From the NCBI GenBank assembly GCA_020199835.1, contig JAIVJV010000001.1, positions 434,001-498,000 on the forward strand: 64,000 nucleotides of DNA, written 5' to 3'. The position numbers and the translations under genes were made by a program. Positions within the stretch are counted from its first letter, which is position 1. Each line of letters opens with the position of its first letter. Below are positions 44,431 to 53,349 of this stretch, piece by piece. Source of the DNA: Acidobacteriota bacterium (GTDB lineage Bacteria > Acidobacteriota > Blastocatellia > Pyrinomonadales > Pyrinomonadaceae). The notes under the pieces are model-generated. The model did not search any database. It was not told where the DNA came from and was given only the letters and a program-made list of their open reading frames with translations.

Positions 44431-45213
44431 TTAGTTGAGCCTTAGGAAGCGTTTGAAATTTTCCGTGGTCACACGAGCGACTTCTTCAACTTCGACGCCA
44501 CGGAGTTCAGCGATGCAGCGCGCAACTTCAACCACATACGCAGGTTCGTTGCGTTTGCCGCGATAGGGTACAGGAGCAAGAAACGGGCAATCTGTTTCAA
44601 CCAACAAACGATCAAGCGGAACGTTCTTTGCGATCTCCCGCAGATCTTCGGCCTTGCGAAACGTGACGATTCCGGAAAACGAGATCATGAAGTCGAGCGC
44701 GAGCGCCTGTTCGGCGAGTTCGCGACTGCCGCTGAAACAATGAAACACACCGCGACGCGCGGCGCCCGCATAATCACTCCGAAGAATTTCAATAGTCTCA
44801 CTTTCCGCTTCGCGTGTGTGAATGATCACCGGCAAGTCACACTCGCGCGCCGCACGCAGTTGGCCCTTGAATACCTCCACCTGCACGTCACGCGGCGAGT
44901 TGTCGTAATGAAAATCGAGACCAATCTCACCCCACGCAACGACACGTTCGCCGGTTGCGATCAGTTGTTTGGTTTTCTGTTCAGCGGCGTCGTCGTAGAA
45001 ACGCGCGTCGTGCGGATGCGTGCCGATAGCGGTGTAAACCGATGGATGTTTCCGGCCGAGTTCGATGGCCCGTTCGAATGCGCCGCTATGCGGATCACCA
45101 GTGCCAACGTTCAAAATCGTCGTTACACCCGCCGCTTGTGCGCGTTCAATAACTGGATCACGATCCGCGTCAAACTCCGGCCCATCAATGTGCGCGTGCG
45201 AGTCCGTGAACAT
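44431..45213 (-). CDS. tatD: TatD-family metal-dependent hydrolase (deoxyribonuclease type)
   Basis: A 260-residue amidohydrolase-fold protein of the normal TatD length. It has MFTDSHAHID (HxH metal site), TAIGTHPHDARFY, AWGEIGLDFHYD (Glu metal ligand), PVIIHTREAE, GVFHCFSGS and LVETDCPFLAP, which are the TatD signatures in order. These enzymes have 3'-5' exonuclease activity on DNA and RNA. It starts 8 bases from the metG stop, and the metG-tatD order is common in bacteria. Confidence 0.95.
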   Translation of the reverse strand: MFTDSHAHIDGPEFDADRDPVIERAQAAGVTTILNVGTGDPHSGAFERAIELGRKHPSVYTAIGTHPHDARFYDDAAEQKTKQLIATGERVVAWGEIGLDFHYDNSPRDVQVEVFKGQLRAARECDLPVIIHTREAESETIEILRSDYAGAARRGVFHCFSGSRELAEQALALDFMISFSGIVTFRKAEDLREIAKNVPLDRLLVETDCPFLAPVPYRGKRNEPAYVVEVARCIAELRGVEVEEVARVTTENFKRFLRLN

Positions 45214-45221
45214 CGTTGTAA

Positions 45222-47264
45222 CTATTTCAGGCGCGCGCCGTTGGGAACGTCTTCGGTGAAGGTTGCGATCACGGGGCGGCCTTCTTCGCCGTATGAAGCG
45301 GCGACGACCATTCCCTGGGACTCCAATCCGCGCAGTTTGCGTGGCTTGAGATTCGCGACGATCACGACCTTGCGGCCGATTAGTTTTTCCGGTTCGTAGT
45401 ACTGAGCGATGCCGGCGAGTATCTGGCGTGGTTGTGCTTCGCCGAGATCGATCTTCAACAGGAGAAGTTTGTCGGCTTTCGGGACGCGCTCGGCGGAAAG
45501 CACCTGGCCGACGCGTAGATCCACTTTCGCGAAGTCGTCGATCTCGATGAAGTTCGTGCTTTCAGAAGGTTCGCTAGCGGGCGGCTCTTGAACCGGCGAT
45601 TTGACGGATTCAGAACCGGATCTTATATCCGACAAGATCTGAGTTTTGTCTAACCGTGGAAAGACTGCTTGTACTTCACCAATCGCAGTGCCTTCCGGCA
45701 GCTCGCCCCACTTCAATGTCGATGGATCGATCTTGTCCGGCACGCCTTCGAGTCCCAACTGTTTCCAGATCGCACGGCTCGCTTCGGGCATCACCGGATA
45801 CAACAACACACTCAACCAACGCAGCGACTCCGCCGAGCGATAAAGCACCACCCCGAGCGTCTGTTTCTGATTCTCATCTTTCGCCAGGTCCCACGGCTTC
45901 GCGTCAGTGATCATCTTGTCCACGCGCGCAACAACAGACCATGCGGCTTCAAGCGCGCGACTAAACGCCAGGTTCTCAAAGTGCAACAGAAACTGATCGC
46001 GCGCCGTCTCGATAAAACCCGCGACCGTCGTTTCATCCGTGTCGACTCCCGTGCGCTTCGCGAGCAACAGCTTCTCTTCCGGAATGCGTCCTGACGGAAT
46101 CCGCGAGTCACAATATCGCGCAATCATCGTCAACGTGCGGCTCGACAGGTTTCCCAAGCCACTAGCCAGATCACTGTTCGCGCGATCGATCAAGCCATCG
46201 TAACCAAAACGCCCGTCCTGCCCAAACACCATCTCACGCAAACAGAAGTAACGAATCGTATCGATAGCAAAGAACCGGCTCAACACGTCCAGTTCGACCG
46301 TGTTCCCGAGCGTTTTCGACATCTTGCGGCCGTTCGGATCGACCAACATTCCGTGCGCGACGATCGCCCGCGGCAGTTCCACACCTGCTGCCAACAAAAA
46401 TGCGGGCCAGTAAACAGCATGAAAACGCAGGATATCTTTGCCGACGAGATGCAGCGCGGGCCAAAACTTCTTGAAGCCCACGGCACGCTCGCGTTCTTCG
46501 TTACCGAATCCGATCGCCGTGATGTAGTTGGTCAGCGCATCGAACCAGACGTACATCGTGTGCGCCGGATCGTCGGGAACCGGAATGCCCCAACTCACTG
46601 AGGTTCGCAGACGGCTGATCGATAAATCCTGCAAACCGCCACGAACGAAACTGATCACTTCATTCGCGCGCGCTTCCGGCCGAATGAAATCAGGCCTGCT
46701 TTCGTAGACCGCCAGCAGTGCTTCACCATAATCGGAAAGTCGAAAAAAGTAACTCTCTTCGGATACGCGATCGAGCGGTGTGTCGTGGATCAGGCAAGTC
46801 GGCGGGTCGCCTTTCTGATACTCGTCCTCGGTTTTGTACGCCGCGCACGCCGCACAAAACCAGCCCTCGTAATGGCCCTTGTAGATTGCGTCGTTGCCCT
46901 TCGGCGTCTTTGCTTTTTCGCACCGACGCCAGAAATCACTCACACCCTCGTAATGAAACGGCGCGGTCGTGCGCATGAAAATGTCGTAACCGCCGTGTTC
47001 GGTGTCGAGACCAAACGCGCTCGTCATGCGTTTGAAATAACTAACAACGTAATCAGCCTGTTCCTGCGGTGTGCGTCCGGCCTTTTGCGCGGCGCGTTCG
47101 ATGTTGATGCCGTGCTCGTCGGTGCCGGTCAGGAAATAAGTCTCGATGCCGCGCTGTCGTTTCGAACGCGCGATCGTGTCGGCCACGATCATCGTGTAGA
47201 GATGGCCCAGGTGCGGCAGGCTGTTGGCGTAATAGATTGGCGTAGTGACGTAGAAAGTGTTCAT
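45222..47264 (-). CDS. metG: Methionyl-tRNA synthetase with C-terminal tRNA-binding domain
   Basis: A 680-residue class I synthetase. The HIGH motif appears as PHLGH, KMSKS as KMSKT, and TGTDEHG and WGIPVP are present. A zinc finger sits in WFCAACAAYK with CLIH further on. The C-terminal ~110 residues (DDFAKVDLRVGQVLSAERVP ... KPRKLRGLESQGM) are an EMAP/Trbp111 domain that binds tRNA and dimerises the enzyme. It charges tRNA-Met with methionine in the cytosol. The only departure is Thr in the KMSKS end, which is common. Confidence 0.96.
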   Translation of the reverse strand: MNTFYVTTPIYYANSLPHLGHLYTMIVADTIARSKRQRGIETYFLTGTDEHGINIERAAQKAGRTPQEQADYVVSYFKRMTSAFGLDTEHGGYDIFMRTTAPFHYEGVSDFWRRCEKAKTPKGNDAIYKGHYEGWFCAACAAYKTEDEYQKGDPPTCLIHDTPLDRVSEESYFFRLSDYGEALLAVYESRPDFIRPEARANEVISFVRGGLQDLSISRLRTSVSWGIPVPDDPAHTMYVWFDALTNYITAIGFGNEERERAVGFKKFWPALHLVGKDILRFHAVYWPAFLLAAGVELPRAIVAHGMLVDPNGRKMSKTLGNTVELDVLSRFFAIDTIRYFCLREMVFGQDGRFGYDGLIDRANSDLASGLGNLSSRTLTMIARYCDSRIPSGRIPEEKLLLAKRTGVDTDETTVAGFIETARDQFLLHFENLAFSRALEAAWSVVARVDKMITDAKPWDLAKDENQKQTLGVVLYRSAESLRWLSVLLYPVMPEASRAIWKQLGLEGVPDKIDPSTLKWGELPEGTAIGEVQAVFPRLDKTQILSDIRSGSESVKSPVQEPPASEPSESTNFIEIDDFAKVDLRVGQVLSAERVPKADKLLLLKIDLGEAQPRQILAGIAQYYEPEKLIGRKVVIVANLKPRKLRGLESQGMVVAASYGEEGRPVIATFTEDVPNGARLK

Positions 47265-47282
47265 TTAGACGGTTTCGTCAAA

Positions 47283-47867
47283 TCAATCCTTTGCTTTGAT
47301 TAACGCGATCGCCTCCGCGCGCGTGCGCGGATCGGAACGAAAGCCGCCGAGCACCGCGGAGGTTACCGTTTTCGCGTCGGCCTTGCGCACGCCGCGCAAC
47401 GTCATGCAGGTGTGTTCCGCTTCGATCACGACCATCACGCCGAGTGGTTTTAGGCCTTCGAAAAGCGTGTTGGCTATGTCGGTCGTGAGACGCTCCTGGA
47501 GTTGTAGACGACGCGAAAACGTCTCGGCGAGGCGCGCGAGTTTCGAGATACCGAGAATGCGTCCGCCTTTCGGAATGTACGCGATGTGGCAACGCCCGAC
47601 GAACGGCGCGAGATGATGTTCGCACAATGATGCAATGCTGATGTCTTTGACGATCACCATCTCGTCGTGCGTGTCGCCCGGCAACGGCACGACGTGTTGC
47701 TGCGGATCTTCACGCATACCGGATGTGAGTTCGGCGTACATCTCCGCGACGCGTTGCGGCGTATCCTGCAACCCGGCGCGGTCCGGATCTTCGCCAATCC
47801 CTTCCAGGATCATCCGCACACCCTGCGCGATCAACTCCAAATCCGCCTGTTTTTTATTCGCGTTCAT
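47283..47867 (-). CDS. folE: GTP cyclohydrolase I
   Basis: A 194-residue enzyme making 7,8-dihydroneopterin triphosphate from GTP, the first step of folate synthesis. SLCEHHLAPFVGRCHIAYIP holds the zinc Cys and catalytic His residues; EHTCMTLRGVRKADAKTVTS supplies the second Cys and the GTP-contact residues. I choose ATG 47867 (MNANKKQ), preceded by AGGGAAGGG; an in-frame start at 47897 would overlap larC by 44 bases instead of 14. Family length is about 190-220. Confidence 0.96.
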   Translation of the reverse strand: MNANKKQADLELIAQGVRMILEGIGEDPDRAGLQDTPQRVAEMYAELTSGMREDPQQHVVPLPGDTHDEMVIVKDISIASLCEHHLAPFVGRCHIAYIPKGGRILGISKLARLAETFSRRLQLQERLTTDIANTLFEGLKPLGVMVVIEAEHTCMTLRGVRKADAKTVTSAVLGGFRSDPRTRAEAIALIKAKD

Positions 47868-49035
47868 TCCCTTCCCTCTTGGCCGCTCGCGCTGCATCCT
47901 CCACGACTTTCAGCGGCACTCCCGCCTTAGTTGCTGCGGCGCGACACTGCTCAAACTCCGGCATCTCGTTCACCACGCGACCATTCAGATGCGCTACTTT
48001 AACATCAATTGGCCCATACGCCGTTTCGACGCGCACCATGCTGCGGCGCAGCGCGCGTCGCGAGACTTCATAACTGCGAACGCCGAGCGTCGTCGTTTCC
48101 GTGAACAACAGCTTCATCAGCGTCTCTTTTTGATCGCGCGCACAAAGCACTGACACCAACACGCCGGGGCGGTTCTTCTTCATCTGTACGGGAGTGAAGT
48201 AACAATCGAGCGCGCCGAGCTCGAACGCGCGATCCATCGCGTGCCCGAGTAGCTGCGGCGACATGTCATCGATGTTTGTTTCCAGCATCCACAGTCTCTC
48301 GTCTGTAGCCCCGTCGCCTTCGGTATCACCAATCATCACGCGAAGCACATTCGGAAACTTCTCGTACTGGCGTGTGCCCGCGCCGTATCCGGTGACATCC
48401 GTTTTCATCTGCGGAATTGGGCCAAACTCTTTGCAGACGGTCGTGATGATCGCGGCACCGGTCGGAGTCAGCAGTTCGCCTTGAATATCAGTCGCATAAA
48501 ACGGCACGCCTTTCAGTAACTCGGCGACTGCGGGTGGCGGCACGGGAAAACGTCCGTGCGCCATCTGCACCGTGCCGCTGCCGACGTGCAACGGCGACGA
48601 CACAAAGCGATCGATTTTCAGTAAGTCGAAACAGATCGCCGCGCCGACGATATCGACGATGGCATCGAGTGCGCCGACTTCGTGAAAGTGAACGTGATCG
48701 ACGGGTTCGTTGTGTACGCGTGCTTCTGCTTCGGCAAGGCGCGTGAAGATCTGAATCGCGAGTGTCCTGGCTGCGTCAGAGACACCGGAGTTTTCTATGA
48801 TCTGTTTTATGTCCGACAAGTGGCGGTGTTTGTGTTCGTGCGCTGTTTCTACGCGTGCATACGTGGCGCTCAAACCGGATCGAGCCACCGTTTCAAAGTC
48901 GATCTTGAAACCCTCCACATTCAGCAACGAGAGTTGTTCGCGCAACGCATCGGGATTGACCCCAGCGGCCACCACCGCGCCGAGGATCATGTCGCCGCTT
49001 GCACCCGCAAAACAGTCGAAGTAAAGAGTTCTCAT
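47854..49035 (-). CDS. larC: Nickel-pincer cofactor biosynthesis protein LarC
   Basis: A 393-residue protein. MRTLYFDCFAGASGDMILGA is the highly characteristic start of LarC (DUF111), followed by VDHVHFHEVGALDAIVDIVG and LLTPTGAAIITT, then TNIDDMSPQLLGH and MKKNRPGVLVSVL. LarC inserts nickel in a CTP-dependent step to make the pincer cofactor of lactate racemase and related enzymes. larA, larB and larE are not in this window, so they must be elsewhere or the cofactor is used by another LarA-like enzyme. It is read as one chain, without the programmed frameshift found in some lactobacilli. Confidence 0.94.
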   Translation of the reverse strand: MRTLYFDCFAGASGDMILGAVVAAGVNPDALREQLSLLNVEGFKIDFETVARSGLSATYARVETAHEHKHRHLSDIKQIIENSGVSDAARTLAIQIFTRLAEAEARVHNEPVDHVHFHEVGALDAIVDIVGAAICFDLLKIDRFVSSPLHVGSGTVQMAHGRFPVPPPAVAELLKGVPFYATDIQGELLTPTGAAIITTVCKEFGPIPQMKTDVTGYGAGTRQYEKFPNVLRVMIGDTEGDGATDERLWMLETNIDDMSPQLLGHAMDRAFELGALDCYFTPVQMKKNRPGVLVSVLCARDQKETLMKLLFTETTTLGVRSYEVSRRALRRSMVRVETAYGPIDVKVAHLNGRVVNEMPEFEQCRAAATKAGVPLKVVEDAARAAKREGNERE

Positions 49036-49784
49036 CCGCGTGAATCCGTTGTTAACTGGCCCAACACCTCTCCAGCCCTGCCAGTAACGACCACGTCACA
49101 TAATCGCGACAGCGGCGTCGGTTCCGGATTGATCTCGCAAACAAAGGCGCCCGCGGATTTCGCCACCTCCGGCAAACTCGCCGCCGGATACACAATTCCC
49201 GACGTGCCAATCACCAGACACAGATCGCATCCCAACGCGCGTTGCGAGGCAAACTCAAACGCGCCCTGCGGCAACATCTCGCCGAACAAAACCACGTCCG
49301 GACGCAGCGAGTTGCCACACTCGCCACACGCCTCCGGTCGATCACCGTCCATCGGGATCTCGTGGGCCAAACGACATACGGTGCAGCGCGCGCGCCAGAT
49401 GTTGCCGTGCAATTCGACGACGTTGCGCGAACCAACGCGTTGATGCAGACCGTCGATATTTTGTGTAACGACTGTTAGTTCGTGGAAGCGATCCTGCCAA
49501 CTCGCAATCGCGTGGTGTGCCGCGTTGGGTTGAATCGTTTTGAGCTTGTCGCGACGATGGTCAAACCACTCCCACACGGCGGGAAGATCTCGTTCGAGCA
49601 TTGCACCCGACGAGATGATTTCGAACGGCAAACCCTTCCACGTCGCGCTGTTCCCGCCTCCGCGGAACGTCGGCACACCCGATTCCGCCGACACGCCCGC
49701 GCCGGTCAGCACGAGTACGCGCTTGGCCGCATCGAGGCGGCGACGCAGTTCAGCAGAAATGTTCGGAGTAGCCACGGAGTTCAT
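49032..49784 (-). CDS. cobB: NAD-dependent protein deacylase (sirtuin, CobB type)
   Basis: A 250-residue sirtuin. LVLTGAGVSAESGVPTFRGG binds NAD, TQNIDGLHQRVG follows, with the catalytic His in VVELHGNIW. Zinc Cys pairs are in ARCTVC and ACGECG, then PDVVLFGEMLP and VIGTSGIVYPAAS. Bacterial sirtuins remove acetyl, succinyl or related groups from lysines. The start at ATG 49784 (MNSVATPN) puts the first helix in place; an in-frame GTG/TTG further up lacks context. ATGA overlap with larC. It is divergent from argS over a gap of 86 bases. Confidence 0.94.
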   Translation of the reverse strand: MNSVATPNISAELRRRLDAAKRVLVLTGAGVSAESGVPTFRGGGNSATWKGLPFEIISSGAMLERDLPAVWEWFDHRRDKLKTIQPNAAHHAIASWQDRFHELTVVTQNIDGLHQRVGSRNVVELHGNIWRARCTVCRLAHEIPMDGDRPEACGECGNSLRPDVVLFGEMLPQGAFEFASQRALGCDLCLVIGTSGIVYPAASLPEVAKSAGAFVCEINPEPTPLSRLCDVVVTGRAGEVLGQLTTDSRG

Positions 49785-49850
49785 GGGTGCGCGGGCGATG
49801 GTAGCAGAGCACCGCGTCCGCCACAAAAAGGCATGACATACGCAAATGCG

Positions 49851-49870
49851 GTATACTTTGCGCTTTTGTC
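49851..49870 (+). promoter_or_regulatory. Possible -10 box of argS
   Basis: TATACT (49852-49857) lies 14 bases before the argS start. The -35 area at 17 bases spacing has no clear match (an ATGACA is only 13 bases away), so this is a weak proposal. If used, the leader would be only a few bases long. Confidence 0.3.
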
Positions 49871-51943
49871 ATGTCCCTATTCAGTCTTCAACAACAACTC
49901 AAAGAAGAAATCCGCGGCGCGGCGCGCGAGATGTTCGGAGTCGAGGTGCAACAACTCACCGCCGACACACCGCCTAAACCGGAGCTCGGCGACCTTGCGT
50001 TTCCCGTTTGTTTCGAACTCGCGAAGCTGATCAAACAAGCGACGGGCGAAAAAATGGCGCCGCGTGCGATCGCTGAGAAGCTGAAACCCCGGCTGGAGAG
50101 CTTCGATCAGGTTGCGCGCATCGAGATTGCTGGCGCGGGTTATATCAACGTGTTCTTTGATCGAGCAAAGTTACTGCAGCTGTTTACGACGAAGACCAGT
50201 TTTGAGGCTAAGAGGGACGGGGATTTAACGGATCAGAAAACGGATCAAAGCAAAAAAATGGTTGAGCACACGAGCATCAACCCAAACAAAGCCGCGCATA
50301 TTGGTCACGTCCGCAACGCCGTTCTCGGCGACACGTTCGTACGCATCCTGCAAGCCGCCGGCGATCGCGTCGAAGTCCAAAACTACATCGACAACACCGG
50401 CGTTCAGGTCGCTGACGTCGTCGTTGGTTTTCTGCATCTCGAGGCGATGAACCTCGAAAAGATCAAAGCCCTCGACGAATCGCTCACGCCCGATTATCCG
50501 TTTGATTACTACTGCTGGGATCTTTACACCGAGGTCGGACGTTTTTATCGCGACGGCAACCCCAGCAACGATCTGAATCCCGAAAAGCTGGGGATGCGGA
50601 CGAAAGTCCTGCATGCGATCGAAGAAGGCAACAATCGCATCGCGGAACTTGCCGACTACGTCGCCACACGCAACGTCGAATGCATTCTCAACACGATGGA
50701 ACGTCTCGGCATTCGTTACGACCTGCTCGCGCGCGAGTCGGAAATCCTGCACCTGCATTTTTGGGAACGCGCCTTCGAACTCATGAAAATGAAAGGCGTG
50801 ATTCGCAAAGAGACTGAAGGCAAACACGCCGGCTGTTGGGTCATGCCTTTCGAATCGCACACCGGCACCGACGAACACGAGTCAGACAAGATCATCGTCC
50901 GGTCGAACGGCACCGTCACCTACACCGGCAAAGACATCGCCTACCAACTCTGGAAACTCGGCAAACTCGGACTTAATTTTCACTACCGCGTCTTTCGCAA
51001 TTATCAGGACGATCACACGCTGTGGATCACCACCACCGATGCAAAAGCAGAGGCTAAAGCGGGAGTCGAACGTCCGCCGTTCGGCGGCGGCGACACGGTC
51101 TACAACGTGATCGACTCGCGACAGTCGTATCCGCAGGAGATCGTGGCTCGCGGCGTCGCGGCGATCGTGCCGGAAGTCGGCGCCGACGCGAGCGTGCACT
51201 TCAGTTACGAGATGGTCGCGCTCTCGCCCGCTGCGTGCGAGGAACTCGGCATCACCTTGAGCGAAGAAGATCGCGCAAAGCCTTACATCGAGATGAGCGG
51301 CCGCAAAGGTCTCGGCGTAAAGGCCGACGATCTGATCAACCAACTCGAATCCGGCGCGCTCCTGGAAGTCGAAAAACGCAACCCTGAGCTCTCCGAGACA
51401 GACAAAAAAGCGACGGCGCACGAGGTCGCAATCGCCGCCCTACGCTATTTCCTGTTGAAGTTCACGCGCAACACGGTAATCGCGTTCGACTTCAAGGAAG
51501 CGCTCTCGTTTGAAGGGGAAACTGGTCCATATTGCCAGTACGCCGCCGTCCGGACAAACTCGATCTTCCGCAAACTCGGCGATGAAACTCTGCGCGACGC
51601 CGACTCGTTGTTAACGATGATTAGCGGCGACAGCGCATTGCAATTGCGCGTGTCGGAGGTGTTGTCGGGCGAGAGCGGAACGGAGATCTGGTCTCTCGTG
51701 ATGTTGACGCAGCAGTTGGACGAAGTGATCGCGCAGTGCCGCAAGTCAGCCGAGCCCGCCAACCTCGCGAAATACACGTTTTCAGTGGCGCGCGCGTTCA
51801 GTCGTTTCTATCACGATCATCGCATCGTCACCGAGAAAGACGACGTGCGGCGAGCGGTGCTGATCGCCGTGACAAAAATCGTGCGCGCTCAATTAACAGC
51901 GGCGCTCGCGATCCTCGGAATCCGCGTCCCCGAACAAATGTAA
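49871..51943 (+). CDS. argS: Arginyl-tRNA synthetase
   Basis: A 690-residue class I synthetase. The N-terminal Add-1 domain (about 1-110) is followed by VEHTSINPNKAAHIGHVRNA with the HIGH motif, then NYIDNTGVQVADVVVG and the C-terminal DALR anticodon domain (ARAFSRFYHDHRI). ArgRS commonly lacks KMSKS; here MSGRKGLGVKADDLI stands in its place. It is longer than E. coli ArgS (577). The extra residues are between the HIGH motif and the DALR domain, where inserts such as AKAEAKAGVERPPFGGGDT occur. ATG 49871 is the first start, with no strong ribosome site. Confidence 0.95.
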   Translation: MSLFSLQQQLKEEIRGAAREMFGVEVQQLTADTPPKPELGDLAFPVCFELAKLIKQATGEKMAPRAIAEKLKPRLESFDQVARIEIAGAGYINVFFDRAKLLQLFTTKTSFEAKRDGDLTDQKTDQSKKMVEHTSINPNKAAHIGHVRNAVLGDTFVRILQAAGDRVEVQNYIDNTGVQVADVVVGFLHLEAMNLEKIKALDESLTPDYPFDYYCWDLYTEVGRFYRDGNPSNDLNPEKLGMRTKVLHAIEEGNNRIAELADYVATRNVECILNTMERLGIRYDLLARESEILHLHFWERAFELMKMKGVIRKETEGKHAGCWVMPFESHTGTDEHESDKIIVRSNGTVTYTGKDIAYQLWKLGKLGLNFHYRVFRNYQDDHTLWITTTDAKAEAKAGVERPPFGGGDTVYNVIDSRQSYPQEIVARGVAAIVPEVGADASVHFSYEMVALSPAACEELGITLSEEDRAKPYIEMSGRKGLGVKADDLINQLESGALLEVEKRNPELSETDKKATAHEVAIAALRYFLLKFTRNTVIAFDFKEALSFEGETGPYCQYAAVRTNSIFRKLGDETLRDADSLLTMISGDSALQLRVSEVLSGESGTEIWSLVMLTQQLDEVIAQCRKSAEPANLAKYTFSVARAFSRFYHDHRIVTEKDDVRRAVLIAVTKIVRAQLTAALAILGIRVPEQM

Positions 51944-51981
51944 GACTGTACTTTGCCAAAGCCTGAGAGTATAAAAATACC

Positions 51982-53001
51982 ATGTTAATCGTGATGAAAG
52001 CCGACGCCACTGATAGCCAGGTCGAGGCTGTCCTGCGCGTCGTCGAACATTTGGGTTTCAAGGGCCATCCGATGCCGGGCGCGATGCGCACCGCGATCGG
52101 AATAACCGGCAATCAGGGCGCGATCGATCCGTCGCACTTTGAAAACCTCGCGGGCGTAGCAGAAGCGATTCGCGTCAGCAAGCCGTACAAGTTGATCTCG
52201 CTCGATCTGCGTCCTGAGAAAACCATCGTGCGCGTTGGTGACGCGACGATCGGCGGCGACGAACTCGCGATCATCGCCGGTCCCTGTGCCATCGAAAGTC
52301 GCGCGCAGGCGTTTGCGATTGCCGAAGCCGTGCGTCGCAGCGGCGCGCGCTTCTTCCGCGGCGGCGCTTACAAACCACGCACATCGCCGTATGCGTTCCA
52401 GGGGCTCGGTGAAGAAGGACTCAGGATTCTGGCCGACGTGCGCGAGGCCTACGGTTTGAAAATCGTGACTGAAGCACTCGACGAAGTGGGTGTGGATCTC
52501 GTCGAACGCTACGGCGACATGATTCAGATCGGCGCGCGTAACATGCAAAACTTCTCGCTGCTGAAACGCGCGGGTAAAGCACGACTGCCGATTCTGTTAA
52601 AACGTGGATTGTCAGCAACGCTCGATGAGTGGCTGCTTGCCGCCGAGTACGTGATGGCCGAAGGCAATTACCAGGTGGTGCTTTGTGAACGAGGCATTCG
52701 CACGTTTGCGCAGCACACGCGAAACACACTCGACCTATCCGCGATTCCCGCGGTGCGGCGGATTTCGCACCTGCCGGTGATCGTCGATCCGTCACACGGC
52801 ACGGGCAGAAACTTCATGGTTACTCCACTTGCCCGCGCAGGCGTTGCGGTCGGCGCCGATGGTTTGATCGTCGAAGTTCACGACCAACCCGAACACGCGT
52901 TGTCTGATGGTGCGCAGGCGTTAACACTGGAGCAGTACGACGAGTTGGTGAACGAGGTGCGTTCGATTCACGAAGTGATTGCGCCCGCGGCGGTTAGCTA
53001 A
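51982..53001 (+). CDS. aroF: DAHP synthase, class I-beta with N-terminal ferredoxin-like domain
   Basis: A 339-residue enzyme for the first step of the shikimate pathway (phosphoenolpyruvate plus erythrose-4-phosphate). Residues 1-85 form the regulatory ferredoxin-like domain seen in Thermotoga-type enzymes ([20 protein letters not shown]). The barrel has [77 protein letters not shown] and [11 protein letters not shown]. The leader (51944-51981) contains TATAAA next to a small GTAT-AAAA-ATAC palindrome; the ribosome site is weak. Confidence 0.95.
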   Translation: MLIVMKADATDSQVEAVLRVVEHLGFKGHPMPGAMRTAIGITGNQGAIDPSHFENLAGVAEAIRVSKPYKLISLDLRPEKTIVRVGDATIGGDELAIIAGPCAIESRAQAFAIAEAVRRSGARFFRGGAYKPRTSPYAFQGLGEEGLRILADVREAYGLKIVTEALDEVGVDLVERYGDMIQIGARNMQNFSLLKRAGKARLPILLKRGLSATLDEWLLAAEYVMAEGNYQVVLCERGIRTFAQHTRNTLDLSAIPAVRRISHLPVIVDPSHGTGRNFMVTPLARAGVAVGADGLIVEVHDQPEHALSDGAQALTLEQYDELVNEVRSIHEVIAPAAVS

Positions 53002-53016
53002 GGCGTTAGCCGAAAA

Positions 53017-53349
53017 TCAATTAGCCAGGATCTGGGCCAGATCACGTGCGAACACCGAACGTGGAATCACCTGATGGTATCCGGCAGCGACTGCCTTTCG
53101 CTGAAGTTCAACTTCTACGTGCGAAAAGAAGCCGAGTAAACGTGTGGCGTCCAACTCTGCCGGCAAAGTGAAGGGATCAAATCTTTGACTGTGTAGATCG
53201 ACGATTACTAAATCCGCTTCGCGCGCTTTTTCGATTAACGATTCTTTCGTCCGTGGAAAATTGATCTCCACCCCCACCGCCTCCGCCACGGCGCGAATCT
53301 TCGACGCGAAGAACATGTCGTCAACCACTGCCAGCACTTTCATGGACAT
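53017..53349 (-). CDS. Receiver-like domain protein, probably not phosphorylated
   Basis: A 110-residue protein with the layout of a response-regulator receiver: acidic pair D10-D11 in LAVVDDMFF, a possible acceptor Asp D51 in LVIVDLHSQ, S76 at the switch position in LLGFFSHVE. The conserved Lys is replaced by Arg (R97 in VIPRSVF). No output domain. I recall similar stand-alone proteins in related bacteria, without known function. The start ATG 53349 has GGGGG 7 bases ahead; ATG 53343 is the alternative. The start codons overlap those of the divergent gene at 53342. Confidence 0.78.
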   Translation of the reverse strand: MSMKVLAVVDDMFFASKIRAVAEAVGVEINFPRTKESLIEKAREADLVIVDLHSQRFDPFTLPAELDATRLLGFFSHVEVELQRKAVAAGYHQVIPRSVFARDLAQILAN

